Origin: Dysidea avara
Lineage: Eukaryota; Porifera; Demospongiae; Dictyoceratida; Dysideidae
Direction: 5' to 3'
Length of the DNA: 64,000 nt
NCBI RefSeq assembly: GCF_963678975.1
Contig: NC_089278.1
Coordinates: 11,621,479-11,685,478 of the forward strand
A model generated the notes under the pieces. That model did no database searches, had not been told where the DNA came from, and saw only the letters and a program-made list of their open reading frames with translations. Shown piece after piece: positions 1 through 11,300 of this stretch. Position 1 is the first letter of the stretch. Each line of letters starts with the position of its first letter. Position numbers and translations under genes: made by a program.

Positions 1-700
1 CCAATTGAGTCTATTACCATGACTGAATTAGGAATTAAACGTCATCTGTAGTATATCTGCAGGTGTAGGTGACCTCCCTTGTTTCCTTACTTTTTCTCTA
101 TGATCTCTAATCAAATTCCTATTTTTTCCTTATACTTGTTTGTTTACTTTTTTGTAACATTATTATGACTGGTGAACCCACACATACCACATCAAAAGAA
201 AGGATGGCGCCAGAGTTTGAGAATATGTTTTCGTCTGGACACGTGCCCCAGCTATATCAATTACTGACTCGAAAGTAACGTGGCCACTACACTTTGCTTT
301 TACCCCAGTTACGCAGCATTAGAATAGAAACATCTCTGCAATCAATCCAGTCACCACGTAAAATACGGACGATTCCCATTTACAAATGTACAAACGATTT
401 CCCATTTACAAAAGTAGGAAAGCCATGCATCACACTACCACGAATCAACACCTTAGGTACACAAAAGAGGACAAAGGTATAATAAGTAATGCATGCGTTT
501 AAGGACATCCCAGGACAAAACAACACAGTGAGATAATCAAGCCCGTAGCCTTAGCCATTATCGAGTTACGCTTTTGGGTTTGGTTATACCTAACCAATAC
601 TGCCAAGGTGCCAGGATGGTATTTGGTGATATTTTTGGCTAGAAAAATCCAAACCTTCATAATCTCTACTATACAGTACTACCAATAATTTTTGCACCAT
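1..700 (-). repeat. Family A foldback repeat, reverse copy
   Basis: This segment matches, in reverse orientation, the repeat at 18081-19033. Shared landmarks are the hairpin-side text near 1-140, the phrase around 'ATGACTGGTGAACCCA' near 163-180, and 'AAGCCCGTAGCCTTAGCC' near 540. The end near 690 reads into 'CTACTATACAGTACTACC', which resembles the outer end of the copy at 21500-22460. It is cut by the left window edge. No protein-coding potential is evident. Confidence 0.6.
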
Positions 701-1044
701 ACCTCCAAGGTAAGCAGATTGATTTCAGGTGTGTTTTTCATGATGTTAATTTAACCTCAGGTTATAAAACAGTTTAATTGAGAGATTGTAGCTATCCGTG
801 CACTACGCTATGGTGGTACATGTATTGTTGTAGTGTCGGGATTATTAGAACATTAGTAATCAATAATAATAGCACTACAACACACAACTACAATAGCAAC
901 TAATGCACATAGAAGCTCTACAATTACATATGTATATGCACGCATACAATTACAGTATAATATATTACATCATAGTTTGTGCATGTGTCCAGATACTACA
1001 GTTCCTCCCTCTTTGTTAGAAGGACTTCATGGCCTTCGGATCTT

Positions 1045-3610
1045 TCAAGAGTGTCTCAACACAGGAGGATTATCCCTGTTCTGTGTCAGGGAGGTATGAT
1101 TAGAAATGTCAGATGATATGGAACTATCATTTGTAGGTAAAGAAACAAGTCGTGTACGAAATTGATTTGCATGACGATTCCTATCTTTGACAGTGCCTGG
1201 GAGCCACCGTTTTCCAGGTCTAAAATTACAAACCCACACTGGATCACCAATCAAGAAGTATCTAGGATGAGTATGGGCATTATATGACTGCTTCTGGCGT
1301 TCTAGAGATTTCTGAGCATTCAACTGGCAGGGGTGTAACAATTCCAACCTTGTACACATTTGTCTGTTGTTTAGCATTTCAGAAGGAGTTGATCTGTCAC
1401 AGAATGTGGGGTGGATCTGTAGTAAGCTAGGAAGTTGGTCACACAATCCAGAAGTTCTGCAGTGGTTTGCGGATTAGCTTTATCTACACGCTGTTTAAAA
1501 GTTTGTACCAGTCTTTCAGCCTCACCATTCGAGCAGGGATGATACGGAGCTGTCGTTGTGTGGTGAATTCCACGAGACAAACAAAACTGCTTAAATTTTT
1601 TCTGCCGTGAACTGGGGACCATTATCTGACGCAATCTGGTGAGGAATTCCATGTGTGGCAAAGATCTGCTGTAAGTGTTTGATAGCAGTTTCTGTCGTAT
1701 TGGATTCCATCACATGTACTTCAGGCCACTTACTGTAAGCGTTGATCAGTAACATCCACATCTTGTTTTTATGTGGCCCCGCAAAATCAATGTGTAGACG
1801 TTGCCATGGTTTGGCTGGAAAATCCCATTGATGTAATGGTACCTTTGTGGGATCTTTAGCTGTCTCAGCACAATTCACACAAGACTTGACATGGAACTCA
1901 ATATCAGTGTCCAAAAATGGCCACCAAACATGTAGTCAAGCAAGTGACTTCATTCTAGACATCCCTGGATGGCCCTTATGTAACAATTCTAAGATTGACT
2001 TCTGATATTGGGAAGGAATTACCACTTGAAGGCCCCAAAGTAGACAACCATTGCGAGTTGTGAGCTATAAGCGTTTGTTGAAAAATGAAATTAGCTTCTT
2101 GTCCAGAGAGTGTGAAGTGGTTGGCCATCCTCTAGCACAAAAACTGTAGACTTGTGATAGCACCGGGTCCCTCGCTGTGGCTGCTTTAATGTCAGTGTCA
2201 CGAATAGGAAGTGCCTGAAACTGTTGTTCTTCCAGAGCACAAACAATTTCTGCTTCGTCATCTTGTGCAGGCTGTACCTCTTGTAATGGCAGGCGAGACA
2301 ACCCATCAGCATTGCCATGCTGGGCAGATGGTTGGTACTTAACTTCGTAGTCATAGGCTGAGAAGATAATGGCCCATCTCTGTAAACGGCTGGCTGTCAT
2401 CTCTGGGATACCTTTCTGAGGATAAAAAAAATAGTGACAAGTGGTTTATGATCAGTAATCAGTTGGAACTTACGACCCAGCAAGTACTGTCTGAACTTCT
2501 GGACTCCGAATACAATTCCCAAGGCTTCCTTTTGGATTTGTGCATAGTTTTGTTCAGCTGGTGTCAGTTTACGCGACACATATGCCACAGGTTTCTCTTT
2601 ACCATCAGGGTAAGTATGAAAAATCACTGCTTCTATGCCCACTGGGCTGGCATCACACGCAAGACTGGGAGGTAGTGATGGGTCGTAATGTGCCAGTACA
2701 TCAGCTGATGTCAACAATTTCTTAATTGATTCCATTGCCTTGGTATGCTCACTGGACCACTACCACTTTTTGTGTTTCTGTAAAAGGTTATTAAGACAAG
2801 CACACTTGGTTGCTAACCCTGGTATGAATCAATCATAGTAGTTCACCATGCCTAGAAAAGATCGGAGTTCTCCTTGGTTCTGTGGGCATGGCATGGCAGA
2901 AATTGCTTTGATCTTATGTGGGTGTGGATGAACGCCTGCTTTGTCTAAGACATCGAGTTACGCTCTTTTGAAAGAAATGACACTTCTCTAATTTCAGGCA
3001 GAGACCAGCAGTGTTCAGCTTCTCCATTACTAGCCTAAGGTGGCTCAGATGATCCTGTTCAGACCATCCTGTCACTACCATGTCATCCAAATAGCAAGCC
3101 ACTCCTGTATGTCACCCACAAGTTGCTCAATTAGCTTCTGGAACAGGGTAGGTGCACAACTGAAACCAAAGGGAAGGCGTTTGTATCTGTATAAGCCTTG
3201 TTGAGTATTGATATCTGTCAGTTCTGATGATGCCTCCTCCAATGGTACTTGCAGATAAGCTTCAGCCAGGTCTAATTTAGAAAACTTGTGCCCACCATTG
3301 AATTTTTGAAAGAGTTCCTCTGGAAGTGGGAATGGATAGACATCATTCTTCAGAGCTGGATTTAGGGTAACTTTGAAGTCACCACATAATCTAACTTTGC
3401 CACCTGGCTTCCTGACAACCACAAGGGGGGGGGAGCCCAGTCTGACTGAGAGACTTTCTCTAACACTTGTTGTTTTTCTAGTCTGTCCAACTCTGCTCCT
3501 ACAACTGGTTTTAGAGCAAAAGGTAGTTTTCTCACTTTGCAATATTTAGGCTGAGTGCCTTCACGGAGAGTCAAGGTAGCATTAAAAGTGGTGAAACTAA
3601 GCCCAAACAA
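1045..3610 (-). mobile_element. Decayed Ty3/gypsy-type pol (RT, RNase H, integrase)
   Basis: Fragments in order on the minus strand are reverse transcriptase (about 3610-2914), RNase H (about 2735-2397), a linker, and an integrase core with C-terminal region (about 1914-1045). Visible motifs are the RT catalytic YLDD near 3090, RNase H residues in ACDASP and ITDHKPL, and the integrase acidic residues in HIDFAGP (about 1788), SDNGPQF (about 1626) and NGEAER (about 1517). A GDPVWVCNFRPGKRWLPG segment resembles the integrase tail of K02A2.6-like Ty3 elements. The reading frame changes several times, including at a G run near 3425, so the element cannot encode one polyprotein. I see no gag, protease or LTRs. 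At 3599 it abuts a family A repeat in the middle of that repeat. This is an ancient, inactive copy. Confidence 0.85.
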
Positions 3611-4450
3611 GCTTTCAGATCAACCCGAAACGCATTCAACAAGTTGCTACGGAATTTTAAAAATAATTTATTTAATGGAACTTTCTACTGACTAAGTAAG
3701 CAACTGACTGACTGATGCCTTCAGACAAGCGTAACTCGATAACAGCTACGGCTATGGGCTTGATTTTTTCACTGTTTGACGTCGCTTCAGCCCGACAGGT
3801 GCATTTTGGTATATCGCAGTATGTACAATGCATTCTTCATGGACTTACCAGTGTCCTCCTTTGTGTCCTATTCATCTTTGCTGACAGCGAAAAGTGTCGA
3901 TTTAGTGATAGCACGTGATGGCTTCCCTTCGTAACGGAAATACTCCATATTTGTCATAGTGGCTATTTTGATATCAGAGGTGCTTTTCAAACAGTTTTTG
4001 ATTCATACTGCTGTGTAACGGGTTGAACATAGCCGACAACGAAGCGTAATGGATACTTCACTTTTCAGATGATAATTGATATGACTTGGGCGCACAGCAC
4101 CATTTCTTTCTTTCGGTATGCATGGATTGCAGAGGTGCTTTTCAAACAGTTCTTGATTCAAAATGCTGCGTAACGGGTTGAACATAGCTGACAACGAAGC
4201 GTAACTTCATTTTTCAGACGATAATTGGGGCGCGTGGTGCCATTTCAGATGCGGTATGCATGGGTTCACCAGTCATAATTATTATTTACAATAAAAGTTA
4301 ACAAACAAGTACACAGAAAAAATTGGAATTTTCAACTAGAGTAGGGACACATCGATAAAAAGTACTGAAACAAGCTGCAGTAGTGCACGATATTAATTCA
4401 CAGTAAAACAATAAGAAGTGTTATTTCTATTGGTAGATCTATGAAATTAC
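3599..4450 (+). repeat. Family A foldback repeat, left-truncated copy
   Basis: The sequence from 'AACTAAGCCCAAACAAGC' onward parallels 18200-18880: a TGACTGACTGA run, the 'ACAAGCGTAACTCGATAAC' region, and then the left hairpin arm with 'CAACTAGAGTAGGGAC' near 4337. The outer ~120 bases of the family are missing at the junction with the Ty3 fragment. The right hairpin arm is also absent, so this copy is broken at both ends. An internal ~80-base segment is repeated (near 3985 and 4145). Confidence 0.6.
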
Positions 4451-4509
4451 AAACGTTGATTATAAGCAGATTTCAACTAGAAATTTCATTTATAAACCAG
4501 AAATTAAGT

Positions 4510-5420
4510 GAGGTGATCAGCCAAGGTAGCAGTGGTTAAGGATGCAGGTGTTAGGTATGGAAGTCCCTGGTTCAAAATCTGGTCCTCTGATGCCTCTCCT
4601 GAGATGGGCCGCATTGATGAGCACAGGGACTTTTAAACTTTTAGTAATCTGGTCCTTTTTATTCAGTTGTCCAGCACGTGCTTTCTTTGTGCTGGGGGTG
4701 GTAGGCAAGGGCAGTCCATCCAGCCCGGGGGAAAAAAAAAAATCTGGTAAGGTTTTTTTTCCCGACATTTCTTGTACACCTTTTTTACCCCCATGGTGAC
4801 TGCTCTATTAGAGTATCTCGATCCCTCTATTTTACATTTGTTTGGTTTTTGCTTTATAACTTTGTCGCTGTAACCCTATTGCTATTCAAACTATCAAAAG
4901 GCACTGCTACAATGATCAGCCTATCTACACACCAATTTTCAAGTTATTCCTATACTCGGTTTACCCTGTAGCCATGACAGAAGTTTGATCTCTTTTTTTT
5001 ACATAAATAAATGCTCATAACTCCTTGAATATTCCTCAGATTCACAGCAAACTTGGTACATGAATCCACAATTACATGCTCCTCATTTATGCCAAAGATT
5101 GAGACAATCAAGTTACACGTTTGCATTTTATGATAATTTTTGCAAAGTGTGCGAAAAGAAAAATTGATCCCCTGTAGCCTTCCGTACAGCATAAGAAGAA
5201 ATTAGAACGAAGCTTTGATTGCCCATATCTTGCAAATGGCTGTTGCCTACCCTACCTGGCAGACAGCTATAATACAAAACTGGTGTGCTTTGGAGAAGGC
5301 GCCATGGAGCTATGCACGTGTGAAAAGAGCTGTGTTTCTTTCTTCCTGTCAATATACTCACGGTGTGGTGCACTGGCTTTGTTGGCCGCACAACACACTA
5401 CCGTGTGTCTTGATATATAT
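4510..5420 (+). repeat. Long element with tRNA-like head
   Basis: The head at about 4510-4583 has a pol III box A-like stretch (TAGCAGTGGTTAAGG) and a box B-like GGTTCAAAATC. A body of about 670 bases follows, passing through 'ACTGCTCTATTAGAGTATCT' and ending near 'CACACTACCGTGTG'. A second copy with the same order lies on the other strand at 9935-10679, and a partial tail is near 27990-28080. This looks like an unusually long tRNA-derived SINE or a composite element. A separate insertion (4584-4739) interrupts it right after box B. Confidence 0.6.
4584..4739 (+). mobile_element. 5'-truncated LINE insertion with 9-bp target duplication
   Basis: These 156 bases are flanked by the direct repeat AAATCTGGT (4575-4583 and 4740-4748) and end in an A run. 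They are missing from the equivalent position of the copy at 9935-10679. The 3' part from 4666 matches the 3' end of the LINE-like element at 25108-25171: a hairpin CCAGCAC/GTGCTGG, then 'GGTGGTAGGCAAGGGCAGTC' and 'AGCCCGGG'. The upstream part is similar to the end of that element's coding region. This is what target-primed reverse transcription leaves behind. Confidence 0.8.
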
Positions 5421-5495
5421 GCACTAGTACGTGGGTATGTGTGCAATATACAATCTGTGTTGTGAGTACATGTACTATTTGATTTACATATTTAG

Positions 5496-6400
5496 GAAAA
5501 ACCAAGAACAGCTTCGCCGGGTGCAGGAACGACAACAACTACATAAGAAGGAGATTGAAGCTAAAAAGGCACAACTACATCAGAAGCTAGATACAATAGA
5601 TCGTCAGCCAACTACTGCTAACATACATGAAACAGAAAAACCATATAAAGATAATAAAGTTGTGGAAACAAAGATGGATAAGAGGATGAAAGGTTTACAG
5701 GAGCACGCAGCTTGGGAGTCAGACGAAGAACATTACCAAGAAGAGGAGAGGAAGAAATATAACAACTATACCAATGAAGAGTATGATCAATATTTTGAGG
5801 AGGAAATGCAAAAAGCTAATACCGCAAAAGCTCGAATGTGTTCAGTGGGGAGACTTCCAACCACAACAAATGATCCAGGTATATTGTAAACGATGTGTGT
5901 GAATCACTCTATCAAGTATCCAGTAATTAACACTTCAGGTACATGCGTTATTCGTTTAATTCCTATTTGAATTACTTAGTCAATGTGTATGTATCTTAAA
6001 GACATTTTGATCTCCATACACTTGTTTGATTGTGAATATCGTTATAGGTGTCCTCCAAAGTAGTACCACGACACATCTGGCATGCATGACTCGATTGTCA
6101 CAGAATACTCTTCCTGGTGGTGTTGTGGACGTTATTGAGAACTATGGGCTTGATGACCTTCATAGCGATGACTCGACTGATGAAGAAGATGAACCCCGAA
6201 AGCCTATTCCATCTTGGGCTCAAGAGAAGAACTTGAAAGCAACTATTGCAGTGCAAGAGGACCGCCCTCTCAATTCTAGTATGGCTGTATTCAGTGGAGG
6301 GAGTGATACAGTGGATTTAGGAAGGATTTTTAAGCGGAAAAGGCAACGTTTTTTCAAACGCACTAGTTCTGCACAATGGTCTAGTCCACCTGCCAGCTAG
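5496..6400 (+). CDS. INCENP: Inner centromere protein INCENP, C-terminal exons
   Basis: Two exons are visible, 5496-5878 and 6048-6400 (stop TAG at 6398-6400), joined in phase 1. The first encodes a charged helical stretch (RRVQERQQLHKKEIEAKK) as in the INCENP single alpha helix, then an acidic segment. The second carries the IN-box: SDDSTDEEDEPRKPIPSWAQ, then RFFKRTSSAQW. In known INCENPs this box binds and activates Aurora B, and the TSS residues are phosphorylated by the kinase. INCENP is the scaffold of the chromosomal passenger complex at centromeres and the spindle midzone. The N-terminal Survivin/Borealin-binding part is not here. An acceptor site at 5494-5495 shows that more exons lie upstream, presumably beyond the left edge. 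The family call rests on the IN-box and is firm. Confidence 0.9.
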
Positions 6401-6760
6401 TGATTACAAATGTGTCACGGTTTTGTATGAAACATTAACATTACTTACTTTTTCTCAATTATTTTGTTTAACTTACTGTGTTGCCCCAAACACTTTATGT
6501 GTATTTGATTGTTTTCTTCAGTTGTATATAAAATATATTATTGATTATATTTTTTTCTGATATTCATTACATGTGATGTCACCATAATTATAGACAAAAT
6601 GAAGATATGGAGATAATCTATTAGGGCGGTCGCAATAATCAAAAGTTGTCAAATAGTCACTACATGTATAGCCAGCCTAAGAACAAGATGGATACTTAGA
6701 CCTGTTTAAAAATGGAAAATTTTGTTGCAAAGCAACACATAATTGTATATTAGTATATGT

Positions 6761-6912
6761 AATAGGACGGATGCTGTGGTATTTGGGATTAATAGTGCGA
6801 GCATTGTAAACAGGAAGGAGTAAAATTGTGCGAGGCGAAGCCGAGCACTATTTCCTTCCTGTTTACAATGCGAGAACTATTAATCCCGAATACCACAGCT
6901 ATCCGTCCTATT
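6761..6912. repeat. Foldback palindrome, ~60-bp arms
   Basis: The left arm begins AATAGGACGGATGCTGTGG and the right arm ends with its near-exact complement CTATCCGTCCTATT. The arms also share 'TGTAAACAGGAAGG'. The loop contains GCGAGGCGAAGCCGAGC, a GC-rich core like that at 17960-17990. It is probably a MITE-like foldback element. Confidence 0.8.
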
Positions 6913-6929
6913 GCAAATTAATCCGACAA

Positions 6930-7085
6930 CCATAGCAACTGTTACTAGGCAACAGAAATTCAAAAAATAACCATTGCAAAAGACCAATCACACTTAGCAA
7001 CCGTTGCTATGGTCTCAAAACGACTTTTACCTTAGCAACGGTTACCTAGCAACCGTTGCTAAGTAACCATATTGTGTCATACCTT
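6930..7085. promoter_or_regulatory. Cluster of X-box (RFX)-like motifs
   Basis: GTTACCTAGCAAC at 7041-7053 fits the RFX X-box consensus (GTNRCC, short spacer, RGYAAC) exactly. GTTACTAGGCAAC at 6941-6953 fits with one mismatch. Further half-sites (TTAGCAAC, GTTGCTAAG) lie between them. It sits 0.5 kb downstream of INCENP and may belong to a repeat, so regulatory function is only a possibility. Confidence 0.35.
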
Positions 7086-7317
7086 GGGGGCGTCTATCAC
7101 TATGGTAACAATAGTTGTCAAATCGGACAATATAAACACACCACACTATTTTAGCCAATCAAATTAGTATTATAGATTTTTGTCATGGGACCTTGACAAA
7201 CAAGTGTAATACTAATTCTATTGGCTAATCGCTTGACGTATTTCAATATAATATGTCAAGCTGCTATTGAGAGTATTATACAGTAACACATTCAGTTGTT
7301 GGATTATAATATATAAA

Positions 7318-8255
7318 GTATAGCGGCCCAACCAAAAAATTGTGCACTTTTTCATAAAGCCATGAAACTTTCCACATAAATAGTAGTCCTCAATACATGT
7401 ATTTTCAGATTTAGTGCCATTGCTGATTTGACCTTTGGTGACATTTTTACTGCCATTTTTGTCTTTAACTCCCTGAGGCAGTAATTAACTTGTTAAAACA
7501 TGGTACCAAACAAAAGATCTTGTTGATAGAAACAACATTGTTTTTATTTGAATTTCATTTATGAGTATTTTTATTAGCTGCAAAATTTGATAAATTTATG
7601 CATGATTATCTGCCCACAAGTAATTCACACCTTGAGGGCAGGTATTAGAATAAGCTAAGAAGTGCTGTTATCATACATTATGCAGCAGTTGCTGTACTGT
7701 ATAGTAGGGATCATGGAGGTTTGGGCTTTCTTGCCCAAAACTAGCACACTTGCAGCCCTTGAGCTGGTATTACTGATACAGGACTGAAATATTAATGAAA
7801 TTATGGATAGTATCAAGTCCATAATAAAGACACTTTATTATGGATTTTTGGTAGTATGGGAAGACATCTGGATTTGCTGGACATCAAAACAGTTCAAGTA
7901 CTGTAATTACTCAAAAGCTGCATGTGCATGTGGATAATCATCTAAGTTGCGTATTAGTATAGCAGCATAGCCCAAAAAATTGCCAATATTGTGCACTTAC
8001 CATGAAACTTTCCACATAAATAGTACTCATGACATGTAATTTTAGGTATAGTGCCATTGCTGTGTTGACCCTTGGTGACTTTTACGGCCATTTTTGTCTT
8101 TAACTCCCTGAGGCAGTAATTAACTTGTTAAAAACATGGTACCAAACAAAAGATCTTGTTGATAGAAACAACTTTGTTTTTATTTGAAGTCAATAGGTGA
8201 TTTCATTACAAAGTTATGATCATTTTTACTATTGCAAAATTTTACAACATACACC
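7318..8255 (+). repeat. Diverged direct repeat pair (~270 bp units)
   Basis: The unit at 7318-7590 recurs at about 7958-8255 in the same orientation. Both contain 'TTAACTCCCTGAGGCAGTAA' followed by 'AACAAAAGATCTTGTTGATAG'. The 360 bases between them are not part of the duplication. No coding content is seen. Confidence 0.75.
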
Positions 8256-8326
8256 TGTTCATTTTGGCATTCAGATAGTTGGCTCTCCACTGTACAGAAC
8301 AAGCAACAGTAAATTATTGAGGCAAA

Positions 8327-11300
8327 TTACACACTGATAGTTCTAAATACATCAAATCCAGTTAAAGCAGTACTAATCAGTACTCCTGGTATTTGAGGAT
8401 GCCAGTGCAACTCTTTGATCTCCTTCTGGCCCTACATGATAGTAAAAATCAAGATGTTTTATTTTACATCTATAGACCAAGCAGCCAACATAGTAGTACA
8501 TGAACTTTATAATAGTTGCATTATGGCCCTAATTATGGGTAAGATAGTATTTAAAATCATAGAACAAACTCAATATAGCTGGATAAGTGATGCAGGATCA
8601 GCAATAACCTGTACATCATGCAGATTTTCTAGTTGGGAACTTAGAGCATTGTTACCAGTGGTGATCGATTCAGATCAAATAGATATTGCAGCAAAACTAC
8701 CAAGTAGGGTTACTACAACAATGAATGAACTACTCTAACTCAACATGGAAGACAGGCATTGATGTTTCTTACTTGATGTACAAATAGTAGTTGTGGAGGA
8801 ATTCCTTCTTCCTCTTCAGTAATGTCATCTTTCTCAACAGCAATATCCCACTGAATAAGCTGTAATCAAGGTGAATAGATTACAGACATGTTAGAAATGA
8901 TTGACAAACTTGATTGTCCTCCCCAGCTGAAGCAAACACTGTGGAATCAGTGTAGTGCCACTCTAGAGTTGTAATTGGTGCAGTGTGCTGCTTAAAAGTG
9001 GAAACTGGATCACCCCTGAACAAAAAGTAGCATTGCTTGTTATCTTCTTTCTTGGAACAACATAATACATGTTACAGTTATGTACACAAACTCCTATTAA
9101 TTTGTTTAACAAGAGTTTATAGCAGAGGTTTTCCCATTTTAGAGGTAGAAATGTATGGAGTCAGGGTCCTTTTTAAGGAGAATTGTATCCTTAATTTGCT
9201 AAGAGGTGAATTGATAGTTCATGGTTGAATGTTTTATGGCGTTTCAGCATTTGTGACATTTTTAAAATCAAATTTCTAAAGCATGGCAGTACTACGGGTA
9301 CTCACACTATGCTGGGGTTTAAAATGGATGGAAAGCTCCATCTTTATACAATCTGGTTCCAGAAAAGCAGAGTGGATAAATTTAAGGTTAGTGTGAAAAC
9401 TATTAGCCAAATACTCGTGCTGTCACAGTTATTAAATTTCATTTTTACGCCATTAATGGTTAGTCAGTTCCCAATAATTAATCATAGTTGTTTGATAATA
9501 GAGACAGTACTCCAAGTCTGAATCTATGACCACAAGTGCAGTGTAATAACAAAGTGAAAGAAACATATGGATATACTATATACTTCTGAAACTCTCTCAA
9601 GTCCCATATTTTGATAATACCATCATCTCCTCCTGAAACTATTAATGGAAGCGACCTAAAAAATTTACTGTATAGTATAAGTTTAGAAAAGAAACGTATT
9701 TTACTTGTTCCATGAAATAACATTGATATCAGTCTGATGAGCTTGGGTTGTCAACATACACGCTTTGGATGGTTTTGCTCGTACATCCCATATTCTAATA
9801 GTTTTGTCAACAGAACAACTAGCAAAAACCTAAAAACAACAAGACAACAGTAATGTAATAGTTGTAGCAAGTGTTATATGTAAATTGTTCAAACATAGTA
9901 TTGCAATGTAGCAAGTGTTACATCAAAATGATAATTACATGTAGTTTCTTGTCCAATATCTTGCCACATATGGAGAGCTGGCACGCCACACCATGAGTAT
10001 ATTAACAGGAAGAAAGAAAACAGCTTTTCTGCACGTACATAGCTCAATGGCCTCTTCTCCAAAGCACATCATTTTTGCATTACAACTGTCTGCCAGGTAG
10101 GGTAGGCCACACAGCAAATTTTATTAAATTCGCAATAGCTATTTGCGAGATATGGGCATTCAAAGTTTCACTTTAATTTCTTCGTTTCCTATGACGAACG
10201 GGGGGCTGTGATTTCTTATCACACACTTTGCAACAATTGCTACAAAACGTAAACACATAATTCGATTGCTTCAATCTTTGGTGCAAGTGAAGAGCGCATA
10301 AATGTGAATTCATATACCAAGTTTGCTATGAATCAGATGAATAACCAAGGAGTTATGAGCATTTATTCACTAAAAAGGATCAAACTTTTGGAATAGCTAC
10401 AGGGTAAACTGAGTATGGGAATAACTTGGTGTGTACATAGGCTGATCATAGCAGTACCTTTTGATAGCAATAGAGTTACCTGTATAGCTACAAAGTTATA
10501 AAGCAAAAACCAAACAGTGTAAATCACGGGATCAAGATACTCTAATAGAGCAGTTACCTTGGGATAAAAAGGTGCACAAAAATGTCGAAACAAAAACTTA
10601 CTAGAGTTCGAACAAGGGACCTCCTTACTTAACACCTGCACTACATCCTTAACCATTATTATCTTAGCTGATCACCTTGTAATGAAAACTCTGCTTATAA
10701 CAAACATTTGTAATTTTGTAGATCTACCAATAGAAGTACTAGATTGTTGTAGAATGTTCTATGTACAGTATGTTCTATTAGAAGTCCTCAAAAAATGTGC
10801 ACTCTATTAGAGTATTACACAAATATTGAAGTAATCATGCAATACAATACATTTGTAAGTCTGTCTTCAATAATGATCATTGTTTTTGTATAGAAATGAA
10901 GTAATGTCAGCCATAGGCTGGTTTTGGGGGCCTAATAAAGTACAAAAAGAAGTGAAATCCAAACAAAAACAGCCAAGCTGTAAAAAAAATGGTGTGGTCA
11001 CTTTAAACATGGATGAAGAATTTAAAGTTGTGAAATCAAAGGTGGTGGCCAAGAAATGACTGCAATGGTGTTAATGCTAATAAATTTCAATAATCCACAG
11101 CCATTATTAAAATTAACATTGTTTTCTGGCTGACACCTTTTGTTTCACACCAAGCTGCACCATTTTGTCACAGCTTGGCTGTTTTTGTGTGGATATACAC
11201 ATATGTGCATGATGTGCACACATACACACAATTTAATATAGACAGATATAACAATGAAACTAACAGTGGCCTCATTAGGACTCCATTGGATATCTTCTAC

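Larger units (their letters stand above)
6401..8326. other. Intergenic stretch between convergent INCENP and GRWD1
   Basis: There is no coding exon here. It holds the likely INCENP 3' UTR, an A/T-rich stretch near 6520-6550 that could carry its polyadenylation signal, the palindrome 6761-6912, an X-box-like cluster 6930-7085, a small inverted pair around 7153-7230 (AGCCAATCAAATTAGT and its complement), and a diverged direct repeat (7318-7590 and 7958-8255). Confidence 0.7.

Noticed and set aside
4510-4739. A single SINE with tRNA head and LINE tail
   Set aside because: The 9-bp duplication and the uninterrupted copy at 9935-10679 show that the LINE tail is a later insertion and not part of the tRNA-head element.
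8415-8738. 107-codon ORF on the plus strand
   Set aside because: Antisense to the last GRWD1 exon and its intron; no family resemblance.
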